Assembly (NCBI RefSeq): GCF_900112605.1
Contig: NZ_FOMJ01000001.1
Location: 272,577-336,576 of the forward strand
Reading direction: 5' to 3'
Source: Thiohalospira halophila DSM 15071
GTDB lineage: Bacteria; Pseudomonadota; Gammaproteobacteria; Thiohalospirales; Thiohalospiraceae
DNA length: 64,000 bases
Shown: positions 56,443 through 64,000 of the stretch, in pieces
Numbering within the stretch: position 1 is the stretch's first letter
Layout of the letters: each line of letters begins with the position of its first letter
The notes under the pieces: model-generated
Told to the model about the DNA's origin: nothing
Seen by the model: only the letters and a program-made list of their open reading frames with translations
Database searches by the model: none
Translations under genes and position numbers: made by a program

Positions 56443-57975
56443 ATGAGCCGCGAAGAGAACGAGCAGATCGCCGCCCGCCGCGCCAAGCTTGCCGAGCTGC
56501 GCGAACAGGAGGGCGCCACCTTCCCCAACGACTTCCGCCGCAACGTCATGGCCGGCGAGATCCACGCCGAGTACGAACAGACATCGGGGGAGGCGCTGGA
56601 GGCGGAGCCGGTCCGGGTGGCGATTGCCGGCCGGATGATGACCCGCCGGATCATGGGCAAGGCCAGCTTCGCCCACGTCCAGGACGAGTCCGGACAGATC
56701 CAGCTCTACGTCCAGCGGGACAGCTTGCCCGAGGGGCTCTACAACCAGCAGTTCAAGAAGTGGGACCTGGGGGACATCATCGGGGCGGAGGGGACGCTCT
56801 TCCGCACCAGGACCGGCGAGCTCACCGTCGCCGTGGACCATATTCGACTGCTCACCAAGGCCCTGCGTCCGCCGCCGGAGAAGTACCACGGCCTGGCCGA
56901 CCAGGAGACCCGCTACCGCCAGCGCTACCTGGATCTCATGACCAACGAGGCCAGTCGCGCGGCCTTTCGCAAGCGCTCCGCCATCCTCCACCACATCCGC
57001 GACTTCCTGGTGGAGAACGGCTTCCTGGAGGTGGAGACGCCCATGATGCAGGTCCTGCCGGGCGGGGCGGCGGCGCGGCCCTTCGTCACCTACCACAACG
57101 CCCTGGACATGGAGCTCTACCTGCGCATCGCGCCGGAGCTCTATCTCAAGCGGCTGCTGGTGGGCGGCTTCGAGCGGGTCTTCGAGATCAACCGCAACTT
57201 CCGCAACGAGGGGCTGTCGCCGCGCCACAACCCCGAGTTCACCATGCTGGAGTTCTACGAGGCCTACGCCAACTACCACGACCTCATGGACCAGACCGAG
57301 GCGCTGCTGCGCCGCCTGGCCACGGAGGTCCACGGCGCCAGCGAGGTCACCTGGCAGGGCGAGACCTTCGACTTCGGCGCCCCCTTCGCCCGCATGACCA
57401 TGGCGGAGGCGGTGGCCGCCCACGAGCCGGGGCTGGATGCGGCCGTGTTCACCGACCGCGAGGCGGCGGCAAAGGCCGCGGCCGGGTTCGGCCTCGAAGT
57501 GGGGCAGCAGTGGGGGCTGGGCAAGATCCTCACCACGATCTTCGAGGAGCGGGTGGAGCACCAGCTGCGCCAGCCCACCTTCATCACCGCCTATCCGGCG
57601 GAGGTCTCACCGCTGGCCCGGCGCAACGATGCCGACCCCTCCATCACCGACCGCTTCGAACTCTTCATCGGCGGCCGGGAGATCGCCAACGGCTTTTCCG
57701 AGCTCAACGACGCCGAGGACCAGGCGGAGCGCTTCCGCCGCCAGGTGGAGGAGAAGGAGGCCGGGGACGAGGAGGCGATGTACTTCGACCAGGACTACGT
57801 CACCGCCCTGGAGCACGGCATGCCTCCGGCGGCCGGCGAGGGGATCGGCATCGACCGCCTGGTGATGCTCTTTACCGACGCCGCCTCCATCCGCGACGTC
57901 CTGCTCTTCCCGCACATGCGGCCCCAGGTCGAGGCAGGAGCGCATGCAGAAGTCGAGAGTAGCGGCGAGTGCTGA
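56443..57975 (+). CDS. lysS: Lysyl-tRNA synthetase (class II)
   Basis: A 510-residue class II enzyme that charges tRNA-Lys. The N-terminal OB-fold anticodon domain (about 55-150) starts near [26 protein letters not shown]. Class II motifs are visible: motif 1 near [21 protein letters not shown], motif 2 [30 protein letters not shown], and motif 3 [14 protein letters not shown]. The C-terminus extends a few residues ([14 protein letters not shown]) beyond the family norm. It follows prfB and is followed by a palindromic repeat that may end transcription. Confidence 0.97.
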   Translation: MSREENEQIAARRAKLAELREQEGATFPNDFRRNVMAGEIHAEYEQTSGEALEAEPVRVAIAGRMMTRRIMGKASFAHVQDESGQIQLYVQRDSLPEGLYNQQFKKWDLGDIIGAEGTLFRTRTGELTVAVDHIRLLTKALRPPPEKYHGLADQETRYRQRYLDLMTNEASRAAFRKRSAILHHIRDFLVENGFLEVETPMMQVLPGGAAARPFVTYHNALDMELYLRIAPELYLKRLLVGGFERVFEINRNFRNEGLSPRHNPEFTMLEFYEAYANYHDLMDQTEALLRRLATEVHGASEVTWQGETFDFGAPFARMTMAEAVAAHEPGLDAAVFTDREAAAKAAAGFGLEVGQQWGLGKILTTIFEERVEHQLRQPTFITAYPAEVSPLARRNDADPSITDRFELFIGGREIANGFSELNDAEDQAERFRRQVEEKEAGDEEAMYFDQDYVTALEHGMPPAAGEGIGIDRLVMLFTDAASIRDVLLFPHMRPQVEAGAHAEVESSGEC

Positions 57976-58004
57976 TCCTCAAGTGGATGGTTCGTAGGGC
58001 CGTC

Positions 58005-58036
58005 GTTCCGGATGGCGCGCAGCGCCAGTCCGGAAC
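58005..58036. repeat. REP-like palindrome (copy 2)
   Basis: GTTCCGGA-TGGCGC-GCA-GCGCCA-G-TCCGGAAC is a near-perfect inverted repeat (one-base asymmetry) 30 nt after the lysS stop, followed by a CCCGAGAA tail. It is the same element as at 2903-2934. Confidence 0.8.
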
Positions 58037-58090
58037 CCCGAGAAAAGGCCGGTAGAGGCCGTTCCGGACTCCGGTGGCCAGGCTTTCGAG

Positions 58091-58185
58091 GTTCCCGCCT
58101 GCGCGGGAACGACGGGGGTGCGGGAAGCCGGAAATGCCGTCGTTCCGGACTGGCGCTACGCGCCATCCGGAACGACGGCATTTCC
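58091..58185. repeat. Composite REP-like element: short hairpin plus long palindrome
   Basis: Two parts are joined. GTTCCCGC-CTGC-GCGGGAAC occupies 58091-58110. A 56-nt palindrome from 58130 to 58185 has arms ending GGAAATGCCG/CGGCATTTCC with the CCGGA core and a TAC centre. The long hairpin lies between the convergent lysS and DAHP synthase genes and could halt both transcripts. A reverse-orientation copy lies at 59427-59507. Confidence 0.85.
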
Positions 58186-58197
58186 GAAAAGGCCCCG

Positions 58198-59277
58198 TCA
58201 GGTGCTGGCGGCCTCGCGGGTCTCGCCGCGGGCGCGGCGAGTCCGTACGGCCTCGGCCAGTAGCCGGGCAGCGGTCACGCTGTCCTCCCAGCCCAGGCAG
58301 GCGTCGGTCACCGACTGGCCGTAGGCCATGTCGTCGCTGATCTCCTGCCTTCCGCCCTGCAGGTGACTCTCCAGCATCAGGCCGATGATCCGGTTCTCGC
58401 CCCCGGTGATCTGTCCCGCCACATCCCGGGCGACCTCCAGCTGGCGCTGGGGGTCCTTGCGCGAGTTGGCGTGGGAGCAGTCCACCATCAGCCGGGACGG
58501 GAGGCCGGCGTCATCCAGCTCGGCGGCGGCGGCCGCCACGTGCTCGGCATCGTAGTTGGGGCCGTCGTTACCGCCGCGCAGGATGATGTGGGTGTCTTCG
58601 TTACCGGCGGTGGAGAAGATGGCCGAGCGCCCCTCCCGGGTCAGGGACATGAAGTGGTGCGGATGGGCCGCCGAACGGATGGCGTCGATGGCGATCTTCA
58701 GGCTGCCGTCGGTGCCATTCTTGAAGCCCACCGGGCAGGAGAGGCCGGAGGCCAGCTCGCGGTGGACCTGACTCTCCGTGGTCCGGGCGCCGATGGCCCC
58801 CCACGCCACCAGGTCGGCGATGTACTGCGGGCTGATGAGGTCCAGGAACTCCGTGGCCGCCGGGACTCCCTTCTCCGCCAGGTCCGTGAGCAGACCGCGA
58901 GCGAGCCGCAGCCCCTTGTTGATGCGGAAGCTGCCGTCGAGATCCGGGTCATTGATGAGCCCCTTCCAGCCCACGGTGGTCCGCGGCTTCTCGAAGTAGA
59001 CCCGCATCACCAGCTCGATGTCCTCGGCCAGCTCCTCCTTGAGCGCCTTGAGGCGATCGGCGTACTCCCGGGCCGCCTCGGGGTCGTGGATGGAGCAGGG
59101 CCCCATGATCACGAGCAGGCGGTCGTCCTCGCCGGTGAGGATGCGGTGGATCGCCTCCCGGGAGCCGAAGACCGTCTCCGCCGCCGCGTCGGACAGCGGC
59201 AGGCTCTGGTGCAGCTGCACCGGGGAGATGACTTCCTTGATGTTGGTAATGCGCAGGTCTTCGGTTCGGTGCGACAT
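58198..59277 (-). CDS. 3-deoxy-7-phosphoheptulonate (DAHP) synthase, class I
   Basis: A 359-residue type I DAHP synthase, which condenses erythrose 4-phosphate and phosphoenolpyruvate to start aromatic amino-acid synthesis. Conserved parts include RLLVIMGPCSIHDPEAAREYA, MRVYFEKPRTTVGWKG, GAIGARTTESQVHRELASGLSCPVGFKNGTDG, and the C-terminal MVDCSHANSRK and MLESHLQGG metal/phosphate sites. It belongs to the AroF/G/H group; which feedback type is not clear. ATG 59277 is preceded by CGAACGCCC without a strong ribosome site. Palindromic elements lie on both sides of the gene. Confidence 0.93.
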   Translation of the reverse strand: MSHRTEDLRITNIKEVISPVQLHQSLPLSDAAAETVFGSREAIHRILTGEDDRLLVIMGPCSIHDPEAAREYADRLKALKEELAEDIELVMRVYFEKPRTTVGWKGLINDPDLDGSFRINKGLRLARGLLTDLAEKGVPAATEFLDLISPQYIADLVAWGAIGARTTESQVHRELASGLSCPVGFKNGTDGSLKIAIDAIRSAAHPHHFMSLTREGRSAIFSTAGNEDTHIILRGGNDGPNYDAEHVAAAAAELDDAGLPSRLMVDCSHANSRKDPQRQLEVARDVAGQITGGENRIIGLMLESHLQGGRQEISDDMAYGQSVTDACLGWEDSVTAARLLAEAVRTRRARGETREAAST

Positions 59278-59312
59278 GGGCGTTCGGCGTTGGCGTCGGT
59301 ACGAATGGGCCC

Positions 59313-59318
59313 ATTCTA
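59313..59318 (-). promoter_or_regulatory. Putative -10 element for the DAHP synthase gene
   Basis: On the minus strand TAGAAT (five of six consensus bases) lies about 37 nt upstream of the start. No good -35 is seen 16-18 bp further up, so the promoter may depend on a protein bound to the palindrome at 59355-59373. Confidence 0.4.
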
Positions 59319-59354
59319 GCGCGTTTGAACGCCGATCGGGGCCGTGGCGATCGA

Positions 59355-59373
59355 ATTTGGACTGAGTCCAAAT
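59355..59373. promoter_or_regulatory. 19-bp palindrome upstream of the DAHP synthase gene
   Basis: ATTTGGAC-TGA-GTCCAAAT is perfect over both 8-bp arms. It is centred about 87 bp upstream of the start codon and about 46 bp upstream of a possible -10. Such a site suits a dimeric regulator. It does not match the TyrR box (TGTAAA-N6-TTTACA). The 360-bp gap 59278-59637 otherwise holds only the repeats listed here. Confidence 0.6.
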
Positions 59374-59426
59374 CGAGAGTAACCCGTTCGGGCCCGTGTG
59401 CCAAGTCCGGGTAACTGTCTCGGGGC

Positions 59427-59507
59427 TCCGGACCGGCGCTACGCGCTATCCGGAACGACGGCACATCCGGCTTCCTGCACCCCCGTTGTTCCCGCGCATG
59501 CGGGAAC
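59427..59507. repeat. Composite REP-like element, inverted copy
   Basis: A TCCGGACCGGCGC...CTATCCGGAACGACGG hairpin (59427-59462) is joined to GTTCCCGC-GCAT-GCGGGAAC (59488-59507) through ATCCGGCTTCCTGCACCCCCG. Apart from point changes this is the reverse complement of the element at 58091-58185. It has the tail CTCGAGAACGAAG as at 2935. Confidence 0.8.
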
Positions 59508-59556
59508 CTCGAGAACGAAGCCCCCCTAAAGTTGAGTTACCGACCTGTTCTCGGGC

Positions 59557-59586
59557 TTCCGGGTCGGCACTGCGTGCCGCCCGGAA
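59557..59586. repeat. REP-like palindrome, divergent copy
   Basis: TTCCGGG-t-CGGCAC-TGC-GTGCCG-CCCGGAA forms a good hairpin at 59557-59586, followed further on by CCCGAGAGCGG. It shares layout and arms' first bases with the other copies but has a GGCAC inner stem. It lies 51 nt before the 3' end of the minus-strand bat operon. Confidence 0.65.
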
Positions 59587-59637
59587 TGACGGAGCTGGTT
59601 GTTCGTGGACAGGCCGGAATCCCGAGAGCGGAGCCCC

Positions 59638-61005
59638 TCAGGGATCGCGCCGCCGCAGGTCCTGTTCGAACTTGCGCCGCCAGAAGCCGGCAGGATCCTC
59701 CTGGAGGAGGGGGCCGGGGTGGTCCACCGCCTCGCGCTCGTCCTCGGCGCGGTCCTGGGCGCGGCGGACCGCCTCCTCGCGGGCATCCAGGTATTCCTGC
59801 ACCAGGTCGCGGTTGATGCGGGCATCCTCGAGGTCGGGATTGCCATCCAGGGCGGTCTCCCAGGCGGCGATGGCCTCGCCGGGGCGGCCGGCCCGCAGGA
59901 GGGCATTGCCCCGGTTGTAGTGGGCACGGGGGTGGTCCACCCGGGCAAAGGCCTCGGCGGCATCCAGCCAGCGGTCGGCGCGGTAGAGCGCCATTCCCCG
60001 CCACTCCGGGTCCTCGAACAGGGCCGCGGCCTCGCGGTAGTCGCCGGCCTCGTAGGCCGCCATGGCGGCCTGGTCCGGCGTCTGCCACGGGTCGGCGGGA
60101 GCGGGCGGCGGAACGGCCAGCAGTGGGAGCAGGAGCAGCCAGCCGCGTCTTGCCCCCAGGGCGACCACCAGGGCCATCAGCACCAGCAGGGCCGTGAGGG
60201 GCGCGGCCGAGGTGCCCTCGCCGGCGATGCGGCGGTCCCGGAAGGCTCCGGGCCCACGAGGGAGGGGATCCAGGCCGGCGAGCCCGGCGGCGGCGTGGAC
60301 CTCGCCGCCGACGTCACGCAGCGCCGGCGCCTCCCCGCCGTGGCCCACCCGATGGACGGCGACTCCCTGTTCAATAAGCCGTCGTGCAGCCGTTACGGCC
60401 GCCGGATCGGGCGGGGGGGCGGAGACCAGGATCACGGCGCCGTTCTCGATCCCGGTGCGTTCCAGGACGGCCCCGGCGCGCTCCAGGGCGGTGGCGAGGT
60501 CGCGGCCGGGACGGGGCATGGTATCCGGGGCGAGCCAGCGCAGCTGCCGGCGGACCAGCGCGGCATCCGGGGTCGGCGGTACCACCTCGTGGGCCGTCCC
60601 CGCGGCAACCAGCAGGCCCACCTGGGGGAGCCGCGAGGTGCGCAGCCAGTCGCGCAGGGCGGTCCGGGTCTCTTCTGACGGGGCGCCGGCAGTGGAGAGA
60701 TCCAGAACCACCATGGCGGCGGAGGTGCGCTGATAGAGCGATGTAGTGCTGCCCTCCAGGCGGGGGCCGGCGAGGGCGATTACGGCCAGGAGCCAACCCG
60801 CGGCCAGGAGGCCGGCGGCCAGACGGCGGCGGTCGCGGTGTTCGCCGCCGGTGAGGTGGGCGAGGAGCCGGGGTTCGATGACGCCGCGCCACGGGGAGTC
60901 GCTGCCGCCGCGCAGGAGCCAGCCCCCCCAAAGGGCGGCCAGGGGCAGGAGCAGCCAGAGCCATTCCGGCCGGGCCAGGCTCCAGTGGGAGAGCCAGTCG
61001 CTCAT
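59638..61005 (-). CDS. batB: BatB/BatC fusion: VWA domain with degenerate MIDAS plus TPR region
   Basis: A 455-residue protein. Two N-terminal membrane helices (about 15-32 and 62-80) precede a von Willebrand A domain, a further hydrophobic pair (about 290-330) and a C-terminal TPR region (AHYNRGNALLRAGRPGEAIAAWETAL). The MIDAS metal site reads D102-x-S104-x-A106, so the last serine is replaced and metal binding is doubtful. This matches BatB joined to a BatC-like TPR domain, as in several proteobacteria. It ends the operon, overlapping batA by 4 nt. Confidence 0.82.
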   Translation of the reverse strand: MSDWLSHWSLARPEWLWLLLPLAALWGGWLLRGGSDSPWRGVIEPRLLAHLTGGEHRDRRRLAAGLLAAGWLLAVIALAGPRLEGSTTSLYQRTSAAMVVLDLSTAGAPSEETRTALRDWLRTSRLPQVGLLVAAGTAHEVVPPTPDAALVRRQLRWLAPDTMPRPGRDLATALERAGAVLERTGIENGAVILVSAPPPDPAAVTAARRLIEQGVAVHRVGHGGEAPALRDVGGEVHAAAGLAGLDPLPRGPGAFRDRRIAGEGTSAAPLTALLVLMALVVALGARRGWLLLLPLLAVPPPAPADPWQTPDQAAMAAYEAGDYREAAALFEDPEWRGMALYRADRWLDAAEAFARVDHPRAHYNRGNALLRAGRPGEAIAAWETALDGNPDLEDARINRDLVQEYLDAREEAVRRAQDRAEDEREAVDHPGPLLQEDPAGFWRRKFEQDLRRRDP

Positions 61006-62030
61006 GGCGTCTCCTCCCCGGGGGCGGATGTCTCGTCGGCGCCAGGGCGACGGCGCAGGGAGAGGCCCACCCACACGGCGGAGCCGAGGAGGGCGAGGCC
61101 CAGCGGGAACGGGTAGAGCGGGGTGGTTCGAACCACCCGCCGCCGGTCCGCCACCGGCTCCAGCTCGTCCACCGTGGCGAGGAGATCGGTCAGGGCGTCG
61201 GGGTCGGCGGCGGGGAAGTAGCGGCCGCCGGTGCGTTCGGCGATGCGCCGGAGCAGCGGCTCGTCCAGATCGCGCATGGGATCGATGGGTGTGCCTCCCT
61301 CTTCACTGGCCCCGATCCCGACCGTATGGATCCGCAGGCCCTTCTCCACGGCCCGGTCCAGGGCGGTGTCCACCGGGATCCCCGGGGCGGTGTGGGCGCC
61401 ATCGGTGAGCAGGAGCAGGACCCGCTGGGCGCCGCTGGCGGCGTCGGCCCGGGCTGCTGCCAGGGCGATGGTCGCCCCGATATTGGTCGTCGTTCCGGCC
61501 AGGCCGACGTCCAGGCCCTCGAGCATGGCGGCCAGACCGGCGTGGTCGTGGGTCAGGGGCACCAGGGGGTAGGCGCGCCCGCCGAAGACGATGAGGCCCA
61601 GCCGGTCCCCCTCCCGGCGGGCGATGAATTCGGCCAGCCGATCCCGGGCGATGGTCAGCCGGGTGGGGCCGCGCTCGCCGCCGCCCATGTCCCGGGTAAG
61701 CATGCTTACCGAGATATCCAGTCCGATGACCAGGTTGCGCGCCGTCCCCTCCACGGTGGTGGCGGTGCGCTCCATCGCCACCGGCTGGCTCGCCGCCAGG
61801 ACCACCAGGAGCCACAGGACCAGGGCCGCGAATCGCCGCCGGCGGGCCCCGCCGCCGTGCCGGGGCGGATGGCGCGACTCGTCGAAGAAGGGGACCCAGA
61901 CCGCCGTGCCACTCGGGGCCGCCGGCGGCAGGAGTCGGCGGACCAGCCACGGCAGGGGCAGCAGAAGCAGGGCCCAGGGCGCGGCCAGCCCTGACGGACC
62001 CAGCCGCAGGGTCTCGAGGAGTCCGCTCAT
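61002..62030 (-). CDS. batA: BatA-like VWA membrane protein
   Basis: A 342-residue protein with membrane helices near residues 17-33 and 66-84 and another at the C-terminus (about 308-328). Between them is a VWA domain with an intact MIDAS motif D105-x-S107-x-S109 (GLDISVSM), the GTTTNIG threonine and the LLLTDG aspartate. Bat proteins were first linked to aerotolerance; with MoxR ATPases they are thought to assist assembly or maturation of envelope or metal-containing proteins. ATG 62030 lies in the preceding gene's end. Confidence 0.87.
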   Translation of the reverse strand: MSGLLETLRLGPSGLAAPWALLLLPLPWLVRRLLPPAAPSGTAVWVPFFDESRHPPRHGGGARRRRFAALVLWLLVVLAASQPVAMERTATTVEGTARNLVIGLDISVSMLTRDMGGGERGPTRLTIARDRLAEFIARREGDRLGLIVFGGRAYPLVPLTHDHAGLAAMLEGLDVGLAGTTTNIGATIALAAARADAASGAQRVLLLLTDGAHTAPGIPVDTALDRAVEKGLRIHTVGIGASEEGGTPIDPMRDLDEPLLRRIAERTGGRYFPAADPDALTDLLATVDELEPVADRRRVVRTTPLYPFPLGLALLGSAVWVGLSLRRRPGADETSAPGEETP

Positions 62031-62524
62031 CGCCGCTTCCTCCGCCGCGCGTGGCGCAGCCACCGCTCGGCCAACCGGAAGAGGGCCTCCCGGTCATAGT
62101 CACCTGCTTCCACCGTCGGCCGGTAGGGGGCATCCAGCAGGATCCGGCCCGGACCCTCGCTGAAGGTGCGCGCCTCCAGGGTATTGTCCAGGAAGTGGAG
62201 CCACGCCAGTCCGGTCAGCCCGGCGACCTCCTCCGCGGGCGCCAGGGCGAGTGCGCGGCGCCTGAGGAGGGTGTTGAGGGCGGCCAGCTCCCGGGCACGC
62301 TGGGAGTCGTCCTCGGGGGGCTGGCGGTGGAGCCGGCGCAGGGCGCGCAGGAGTTCTCGCCGCTGTCGCCCGCGGCGCCACAGCCAGCTGGCGAGGACAA
62401 GCAGTCCCAGCGCCAGGAGGAGGCCCCCGGCGAGCCACCACCAGCCGATTGCCGGCGGCCACCAGGCGACCGGCGGCGGGGCGTGGACGTCGCGCAGGCG
62501 CGTCAGGAGTTCGGCGGTGCTCAT
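62027..62524 (-). CDS. DUF4381 family membrane protein
   Basis: A 165-residue protein with one membrane helix (about 24-48, GWWWLAGGLLLALGLLVLASWLW). The N-terminal RLRDVHAPPPVAWWPPAIGWW and the C-terminal YDREALFRLAERWLRHAR are typical of DUF4381, the standard partner between DUF58 and batA genes in MoxR operons. Most of the rest is cytoplasmic, helical and Arg/Leu-rich. The role is unknown. It overlaps the genes on both sides by 4 nt. Confidence 0.82.
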   Translation of the reverse strand: MSTAELLTRLRDVHAPPPVAWWPPAIGWWWLAGGLLLALGLLVLASWLWRRGRQRRELLRALRRLHRQPPEDDSQRARELAALNTLLRRRALALAPAEEVAGLTGLAWLHFLDNTLEARTFSEGPGRILLDAPYRPTVEAGDYDREALFRLAERWLRHARRRKRR

Positions 62525-63507
62525 GCGCTGCGCCCCTGGCCGCGGGCATGGAGCAGGCGCCGCACGCTGTCCCCCAGGTCGTGCTCGGTGGACAGGCGCA
62601 GCAGGTGGGCGCCCCGTTCCACGAAGGCGGCCCGCACCGCCGCCGCCCGCGCCTCGAAGGCGGCGTGGTGCTGACGGCGGTAGGCGGGGTCGGTGAAGTC
62701 CAGGGTGCCGCGGCGGACGCCGTCGGTGACCGGGTAGCGCGCCGCCGGGGGCGCCTCGGTCTCCAGCGGGTCGTAGAGGAAGACCCCGAAGAGGTCGGTG
62801 CGCCGTGCCAGCAGTCCCAGCAGGCGCTGGGCGTTGTCGTCCAGCCCCTGGAAATCGCTGATGGGCACCAGGGCGGTGCCGGTGGAGACCCGGCGCAGCA
62901 GGTGCTCGAACAGTGGCGTCATGCCCGGCGGTTCGATCTCCGGGTCCGGTTCGGTGGCATGGGCCTCGGCCAGCACCCGGATTACGCGGAGGATCCCCCG
63001 CTTGCCGCCCCCGGGGGGGAGGTCCACGTGGCCGCGGTCGGTTGCCACGGTCAGGCCCACCCGGTCGCCGTCGTGGATGGCCGCCCAGGCGAGCAGGGTG
63101 GCGACCCGGGCCGCCAGGACCGACTTGAAGACCGAGCGGGTGCCGAAGCGCATGGAGCGGCGGAAGTCCACCACCAGGTGCAGCGGCCGCTCGCGCTCTT
63201 CCCGAAAGACCTTGGTGTAGGGACGGCCGGTGCGGGCGGTGACCTTCCACTCCACCAGCCGCAGGTCATCTCCGGCCTGGTAGGGGCGGACCTCCTCGAA
63301 GTCCAGGCCGCGACCGCGGACCCGGGAGGTGTGCAGGCCCACCCGGGTTCGTCCGGGGGGTCGGCGCCGGCCCAGCGCCAGGCGGGCGGCCAGGGGCTGC
63401 AGGGCGAGGAGGTCGGTGCGGCGCACGTGGACCGGCGAGGGCCCCTCCGGCTCGGCCGGGGCCCGCCTTCGGGGGAGTCTGCGGCGCAGGGCGTCCAGCC
63501 AGGACAT
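62521..63507 (-). CDS. DUF58 domain protein of the MoxR operon
   Basis: This 328-residue protein carries the DUF58 signature VRPYQAGDDLRLVEWKVTARTGRPYTKVFREERE in the middle and a VWA-like fold after it (LVVDFRRSMRFGTRSVFKS...). The MIDAS-like site is imperfect (DFRRSM), as is common for the family. It has no membrane helix and is likely a cytoplasmic partner of the MoxR ATPase encoded immediately upstream. Its stop overlaps the DUF4381 start. Confidence 0.88.
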   Translation of the reverse strand: MSWLDALRRRLPRRRAPAEPEGPSPVHVRRTDLLALQPLAARLALGRRRPPGRTRVGLHTSRVRGRGLDFEEVRPYQAGDDLRLVEWKVTARTGRPYTKVFREERERPLHLVVDFRRSMRFGTRSVFKSVLAARVATLLAWAAIHDGDRVGLTVATDRGHVDLPPGGGKRGILRVIRVLAEAHATEPDPEIEPPGMTPLFEHLLRRVSTGTALVPISDFQGLDDNAQRLLGLLARRTDLFGVFLYDPLETEAPPAARYPVTDGVRRGTLDFTDPAYRRQHHAAFEARAAAVRAAFVERGAHLLRLSTEHDLGDSVRRLLHARGQGRSA

Positions 63508-63513
63508 GGGGCC

Positions 63514-64000
63514 TCAGGTGGCGCGGACGCGGCGGAGGAGCTCGTCGATGACCCGGTCGCTGTCGATGCCCGAGGCCTCCGCCTCGAAGGAGAGGACCAG
63601 GCGGTGGCGTAGCACGTCGTGGGCCACGCGCTGGATGTCCGTGGGCGTGACGTGCTCGCGGCCGGCCAGCCAGGCATGGGCCCGGGCGCAGCGATCCAGG
63701 GCGATGGTTCCCCGCGGGCTGGCGCCGAAACGGACCCAGTGGCCCAGCTCCTCGCCCAGCTCCCCGGCCTGTCGGGTCGCCAGCATCAGGCGCAGGAGGT
63801 AGTCCTCCACCTCCGGGCTCATGTAGAGGGAAAGGACCTCGGCGCGGGCGGCGAAGACGGTCTCCTGGCTGATGGTCGGCGGCGGAGTGACCTCGGTGTG
63901 CTCGGCGTTGCGGCGCGCCTCCTGGCGGGCCAGCTCCAGGATGCGCTGCTCGGCACCCTTGCCGGGGAAGTCGATGCGCACGTGCATGAGGAAGCGGTCC
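63514..64000 (-). CDS. MoxR-type AAA+ ATPase, C-terminal part (cut by window edge)
   Basis: The last 161 or so residues of a MoxR-family AAA_3 ATPase; the ATP-binding half lies beyond 64000. Visible are DRFLMHVRIDFPGK (sensor-like arginine region), the helical lid and SPRGTIALDRCARAHAWLAGREHVTPTDIQRVAHDVLRHRLVLS, the family's C-terminal sensor 2 and lid helices. It should work as a chaperone-like ATPase on the VWA proteins encoded downstream. It leads the operon moxR-DUF58-DUF4381-batA-batB. Confidence 0.9.
   Translation of the reverse strand, partial: DRFLMHVRIDFPGKGAEQRILELARQEARRNAEHTEVTPPPTISQETVFAARAEVLSLYMSPEVEDYLLRLMLATRQAGELGEELGHWVRFGASPRGTIALDRCARAHAWLAGREHVTPTDIQRVAHDVLRHRLVLSFEAEASGIDSDRVIDELLRRVRAT

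Overview
The window is a high-GC, almost fully coding chromosomal segment from a gammaproteobacterium. The conserved blocks surE-pcm-yqaA-nlpD-rpoS and hom-thrC-(PGM-like)-prfB-lysS are typical of that class. A bacterial V/A-type ATPase operon, an OprP-like anion porin, CysZ and an Xrt/EpsH-type exopolysaccharide locus would fit a halophilic or sulfur-oxidising member of the Chromatiales/Ectothiorhodospiraceae. That placement is inference, not something the sequence proves.

Layout. 1-2.9 kb: the tail of an endonuclease III-like protein, a BrnT/BrnA toxin-antitoxin pair with a palindromic operator, a lone MNT nucleotidyltransferase, a Nudix hydrolase, thioredoxin and a DUF3581 protein. 3.0-12.2 kb: ferrochelatase, then a nine-gene V/A-type ATPase operon (coiled-coil stalk subunit, unassigned protein in the C-subunit role, then I, K, F, E, A, B, D). 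12.2-14.5 kb, minus strand: a phosphate-selective-type porin and CysZ. 14.6-15.2 kb: an MntA/HepT toxin-antitoxin pair.

15.2-42.7 kb: a large polysaccharide region. A TviB-like UDP-amino-sugar dehydrogenase points left. A run of 17 mostly overlapping genes points right: priming sugar transferase, export lipoprotein, chain-length protein, autokinase-like protein, outer-membrane barrel, ExeA-like ATPase, asparagine-synthetase-like protein, two NodB deacetylases, Wzy-type polymerase/ligase, flippase, CapK-like adenylate enzyme, four glycosyltransferases, a His-rich putative deacetylase/hydrolase and a FemAB/GNAT-like acyltransferase (18 genes if the following lipoprotein is counted). The locus looks like exosortase-A-associated polysaccharide clusters, but no exosortase is present here. 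Two of its proteins have lost their signature catalytic motifs. It ends in two convergent, nearly identical large lipoproteins that form an inverted repeat of about 1.4 kb per arm around a terminator.

42.8-49.9 kb: a chemoreceptor with a perfect CRP-type site upstream, an Smr-domain protein, the surE-pcm-yqaA-nlpD-rpoS stress block and a small Mth938-like protein. 50-58 kb: alaC-hom-thrC (amino-acid synthesis), a PGM-like protein, a small membrane protein, prfB with its programmed +1 frameshift, and lysS. 58.2-59.3 kb: a DAHP synthase flanked by inverted copies of a composite REP-like palindrome. 59.6-64 kb, minus strand: a Bat/MoxR operon (moxR, DUF58, DUF4381, batA, batB/C fusion), with moxR cut by the window edge.
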